Below, piece after piece: positions 6,704 to 8,514 of a stretch of 8,514 nt of DNA (positions are counted from its first letter, which is position 1; every line of letters starts with the position of its first letter). Source of the DNA: Actinomycetota bacterium. Lineage in GTDB: Bacteria > Actinomycetota > Humimicrobiia > Humimicrobiales > Humimicrobiaceae. A model generated the notes under the pieces. It worked only from the letters and a program-made list of their open reading frames with translations. It searched no databases and had not been told where the DNA came from. Position numbers and translations under genes: made by a program. Where the stretch lies: assembly GCA_003567835.1 (NCBI GenBank), contig PWYO01000308.1, positions 1 to 8,514 of the forward strand, read 5' to 3'.

Positions 6704-7303
6704 ATGATAAAACTTGTAATTTTTGACATAGGAAATGTAATACTTCGATTTGATCACCATAAAACCTGCAAACGTTTGGCACATCATTCACCATATAGCC
6801 CGGAGGAAATATACACCATGGTGTACAAAAACAGTCTCTTGGGCCAATATGAGCAGGGCCAAATCACCTCCATGGATTTTTTTTCTAAGCTAAAGAAAAA
6901 ACTGGATCTGGATATCGGTTATGCATATTTTTATCCAATCTGGAGCGATATTTTTACGCGCATAGAGGGGATGGAAGAGATTATATTTAGCTTGGAAAGC
7001 AAAGTAAAGCTCTATGCTCTATCCAATACCGATGCCCTTCATTTTAAATACCTGAAAAATAAGTTCAGCATATTTGACTGTTTTAACCAATTCATCTTAT
7101 CCTATGAGGTCGGCGCCTGCAAACCGGATAAAAAAATATACAAAAAAGCATTGACCACAGCCGGCGTGGAGGCTCATGAAGCATTTTTTACCGATGATAT
7201 TGCTGACAATGTTACGCCTTTCCTGGATATGGGCGGAAAGGGAACCGTGTTTCAAGGACCCGACAAGCTAAAGGAAACCCTAAGCGGGCTTGGCCTTCTG
7301 TAA
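6704..7303 (+). CDS. HAD-superfamily phosphatase, YihX-like
   Basis: A 199-residue cytoplasmic haloacid dehalogenase-like hydrolase with a helical cap after motif I. Motif I is FDIGNVI with nucleophile D8; motif II is LSNTD with S107; the motif III lysine is K140 in GACKPDKKIY; motif IV is FFTDDIADN with D164 and D165. The GNV after the nucleophile, the LSNT motif and the DDxADN motif resemble E. coli YihX (a glucose-1-phosphate phosphatase) and the N-terminal domain of soluble epoxide hydrolase. The usual second aspartate of motif I (DxD) is replaced by G10, as in those relatives. Length is that of YihX (199). ATG 6704 is preceded by AGGAAAGG at 6693-6700. The gene follows the permease by 40 bases with no clear terminator, so it may be cotranscribed; a role in nucleotide or sugar phosphate removal is possible but the substrate is unknown. 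Confidence 0.88.
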   Translation: MIKLVIFDIGNVILRFDHHKTCKRLAHHSPYSPEEIYTMVYKNSLLGQYEQGQITSMDFFSKLKKKLDLDIGYAYFYPIWSDIFTRIEGMEEIIFSLESKVKLYALSNTDALHFKYLKNKFSIFDCFNQFILSYEVGACKPDKKIYKKALTTAGVEAHEAFFTDDIADNVTPFLDMGGKGTVFQGPDKLKETLSGLGLL

Positions 7304-7317
7304 ATGCAGAAGCAAGC
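7288..7317. terminator. hairpin at the convergent gene ends, possible terminator
   Basis: GCTTG (7288-7292), a two-base bulge, CTTCTG (7295-7300), a six-base loop TAAATG, then CAGAAG (7307-7312) and CAAGC (7313-7317) form an 11-pair stem spanning the phosphatase stop codon. It lies between the phosphatase and the convergent amidohydrolase. The tract that follows on the plus strand is A-rich rather than T-rich, with T-runs only at about 7346-7351, and no T-run follows on the minus strand, so it is not a standard intrinsic terminator. Confidence 0.35.
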
Positions 7318-7341
7318 AAAAAAATCAGCCGGCGAAAATAG

Positions 7342-8514
7342 TCAGTTTTTTAAATAGATTTGCTGGGGATTTTTGTACAAAATTTTTTCTGCAAAGTCCA
7401 GTGCTTGCTCAAAGCTTAAATACCGTTGGGAAACCCTGTGGGAAAGTACATCAGCAACCGCAGACCGGACAATCTTTTGAGCCCCATAGGCGCCTTCCAG
7501 AAACATATAGTCTCCGCCAAAACCAAAGATCTTATTGGCAGGGATGATCTCTATGATCCGGTTTAGTATATCCGTATAGAGCTTGGCGGAAATAGCAGCG
7601 GTCCAGCACATATTGAAATAGCAATTTGGAAACATCTTGACCATGGCAATCAGCTTATCGGTGTAAGGATAACCGCTGTGAAAAAGGTCAAACCTGGCTT
7701 TCCGGTATTTGGAAATGATGCCCGTAAGATGAGCAGGATCTGAATTTCTGATATCATTTAAGTTGCTTTCCAGGAGGCCGGTATGGATTTGAATGGGAAG
7801 GTCCAGACTTATGGCTTTTTTTATACAGTAATGGTACATATAATCTTGAAAAGGCTTGATATGCTTTTGGGGCAGGCTGTCGCTGTGTGCGGTAAACCGG
7901 TCAAGATTTAACAGCTGCAGCAGGCTTTGTTCAGCTTTGGCTCTCCCGGTATCCTCAAACAGGATATTCCGGAAATAAGCGCACCCAATCTTCAGGCCGT
8001 AAAGGTTGTCTTTTCTTTGCTCAAATATTCGATCTATTAGGTCTATAAAATCTTGCAAGTCATAAATTTGCTGATCGTATGTTTTTTCAATAAAATTGAG
8101 CTTTTCTATGGAGTTTAGGTCAAAAAGAAAGTCCGGTCTGAATACCGGCAAAAAAAAGTCATCATCGGGTTCGGTTTGGCTGATGCCCTGGCCCTGCAGT
8201 ACATCCAGATCATTGAGCATATAGGCAATGTTTGCCTTTTTTTGAATCACTTGTTTGTATATATTTTGGGCTTGGTTCTCCTCCATTTTTGCAGTTACGT
8301 CTTTGATGGTATCCAGAGTAATGGAGGGGGTATCATAGAGGTCAGCAAGGGCAATTTGTATGACCCGGGCATAGGTTGTATGCTGGATATGTGCCCAGTG
8401 CGGATGGAAAAGAGCCCATTTTTCTTCCAAAGGCACTGTAGGGCTCTGGAGTTTTTCCCAGTCTGTAAGGGCCATCCCTGAAGAAATTAGGTCTGTAGAA
8501 GCATAATGTTTAAA
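7342..8514 (-). CDS. amidohydrolase-2 family enzyme (5' end outside window)
   Basis: A metal-dependent TIM-barrel hydrolase or decarboxylase of the amidohydrolase-related (Amidohydro_2) type, cytoplasmic. The frame stays open upstream of the ATG at 8475 to the window edge, reading FKHYASTDLISSG before that methionine; the HYASTDLIS segment is typical of this family ahead of the helical insertion, so the true start and the N-terminal HxH metal motif lie beyond base 8514. Counting from ATG 8475, recognisable sites are K162 in GLKIGCAY, H231 in IQIHTG, H266 in DLFHSGYPY and D322 in GFGGDYMF, matching the expected C-terminal metal and acid/base residues. It also carries an EEKWALFHPHW segment (17-27) and a long mid-region insertion. 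The substrate is unknown; family members near sugar genes include uronate isomerase-like proteins. It is convergent with the phosphatase gene, 38 bases apart. Confidence 0.82.
   Translation of the reverse strand, partial: FKHYASTDLISSGMALTDWEKLQSPTVPLEEKWALFHPHWAHIQHTTYARVIQIALADLYDTPSITLDTIKDVTAKMEENQAQNIYKQVIQKKANIAYMLNDLDVLQGQGISQTEPDDDFFLPVFRPDFLFDLNSIEKLNFIEKTYDQQIYDLQDFIDLIDRIFEQRKDNLYGLKIGCAYFRNILFEDTGRAKAEQSLLQLLNLDRFTAHSDSLPQKHIKPFQDYMYHYCIKKAISLDLPIQIHTGLLESNLNDIRNSDPAHLTGIISKYRKARFDLFHSGYPYTDKLIAMVKMFPNCYFNMCWTAAISAKLYTDILNRIIEIIPANKIFGFGGDYMFLEGAYGAQKIVRSAVADVLSHRVSQRYLSFEQALDFAEKILYKNPQQIYLKN

Noticed and set aside
7290..7547. Plus-strand frame of 85 residues after the phosphatase
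   Set aside because: It overlaps the phosphatase end and the conserved C-terminal part of the amidohydrolase on the other strand, and its product has no recognisable character.
8176..8481. Plus-strand frame of 101 residues with a hydrophobic stretch
   Set aside because: It is antisense to the amidohydrolase, whose frame is family-like over the same bases; the hydrophobic run is a by-product of the opposite codons.
1..8514. Search for tRNA or rRNA genes, CRISPR arrays, transposases and long direct repeats
   Set aside because: Nothing resembling these was seen by eye; genes fill nearly the whole window and show no mobile-element remnants.

Overview
The window looks like chromosome from a low- to medium-GC Gram-positive bacterium, most likely an anaerobic Bacillota/Clostridia-type organism. 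This is inferred from strong purine-rich ribosome binding sites, TTG as well as ATG starts, a Gram-positive type lipoprotein signal on a substrate-binding protein, a single-pass HtrA/DegP-like protease, and an AzgA-type purine permease. Species cannot be named from this sequence alone.

Layout. (1) Bases 2-1422, plus strand: the 3' part of an L-ribulokinase gene (araB, cut by the window edge) overlapping a complete L-ribulose-5-phosphate 4-epimerase gene (araD). These are two consecutive steps of L-arabinose breakdown into the pentose phosphate pathway. This block is clearly richer in G+C than what follows. (2) Bases 1496-5009, plus strand: a tight four-gene group encoding an orphan lipoprotein of the family 1 solute-binding type, a membrane-anchored trypsin-like HtrA protease with a PDZ domain, an ECF-type sigma factor with a TTG start, and a small protein with one C-terminal membrane helix that sits where an anti-sigma factor is expected. 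Gaps are 3, 26 and 11 bases. No ABC permease or ATPase gene accompanies the binding protein. (3) Bases 4977-5177, minus strand: a possible small single-pass membrane protein whose 3' end overlaps the end of the anti-sigma-like gene. A perfect 15-base palindrome lies between it and the next gene. (4) Bases 5290-7303, plus strand: an NCS2/AzgA-type purine permease followed by a YihX-like HAD phosphatase, probably cotranscribed. (5) Bases 7342-8514, minus strand: an amidohydrolase-2 type metal-dependent enzyme, convergent with the phosphatase and cut by the right edge of the window.

The most interesting part is region 2. All four products could form one envelope signalling chain: a lipoprotein that samples a ligand, a surface protease, a sigma factor and a membrane-bound partner of the sigma factor. 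The grouping is visible in the sequence; the signalling role is inference. The remaining genes are ordinary metabolic and transport genes.
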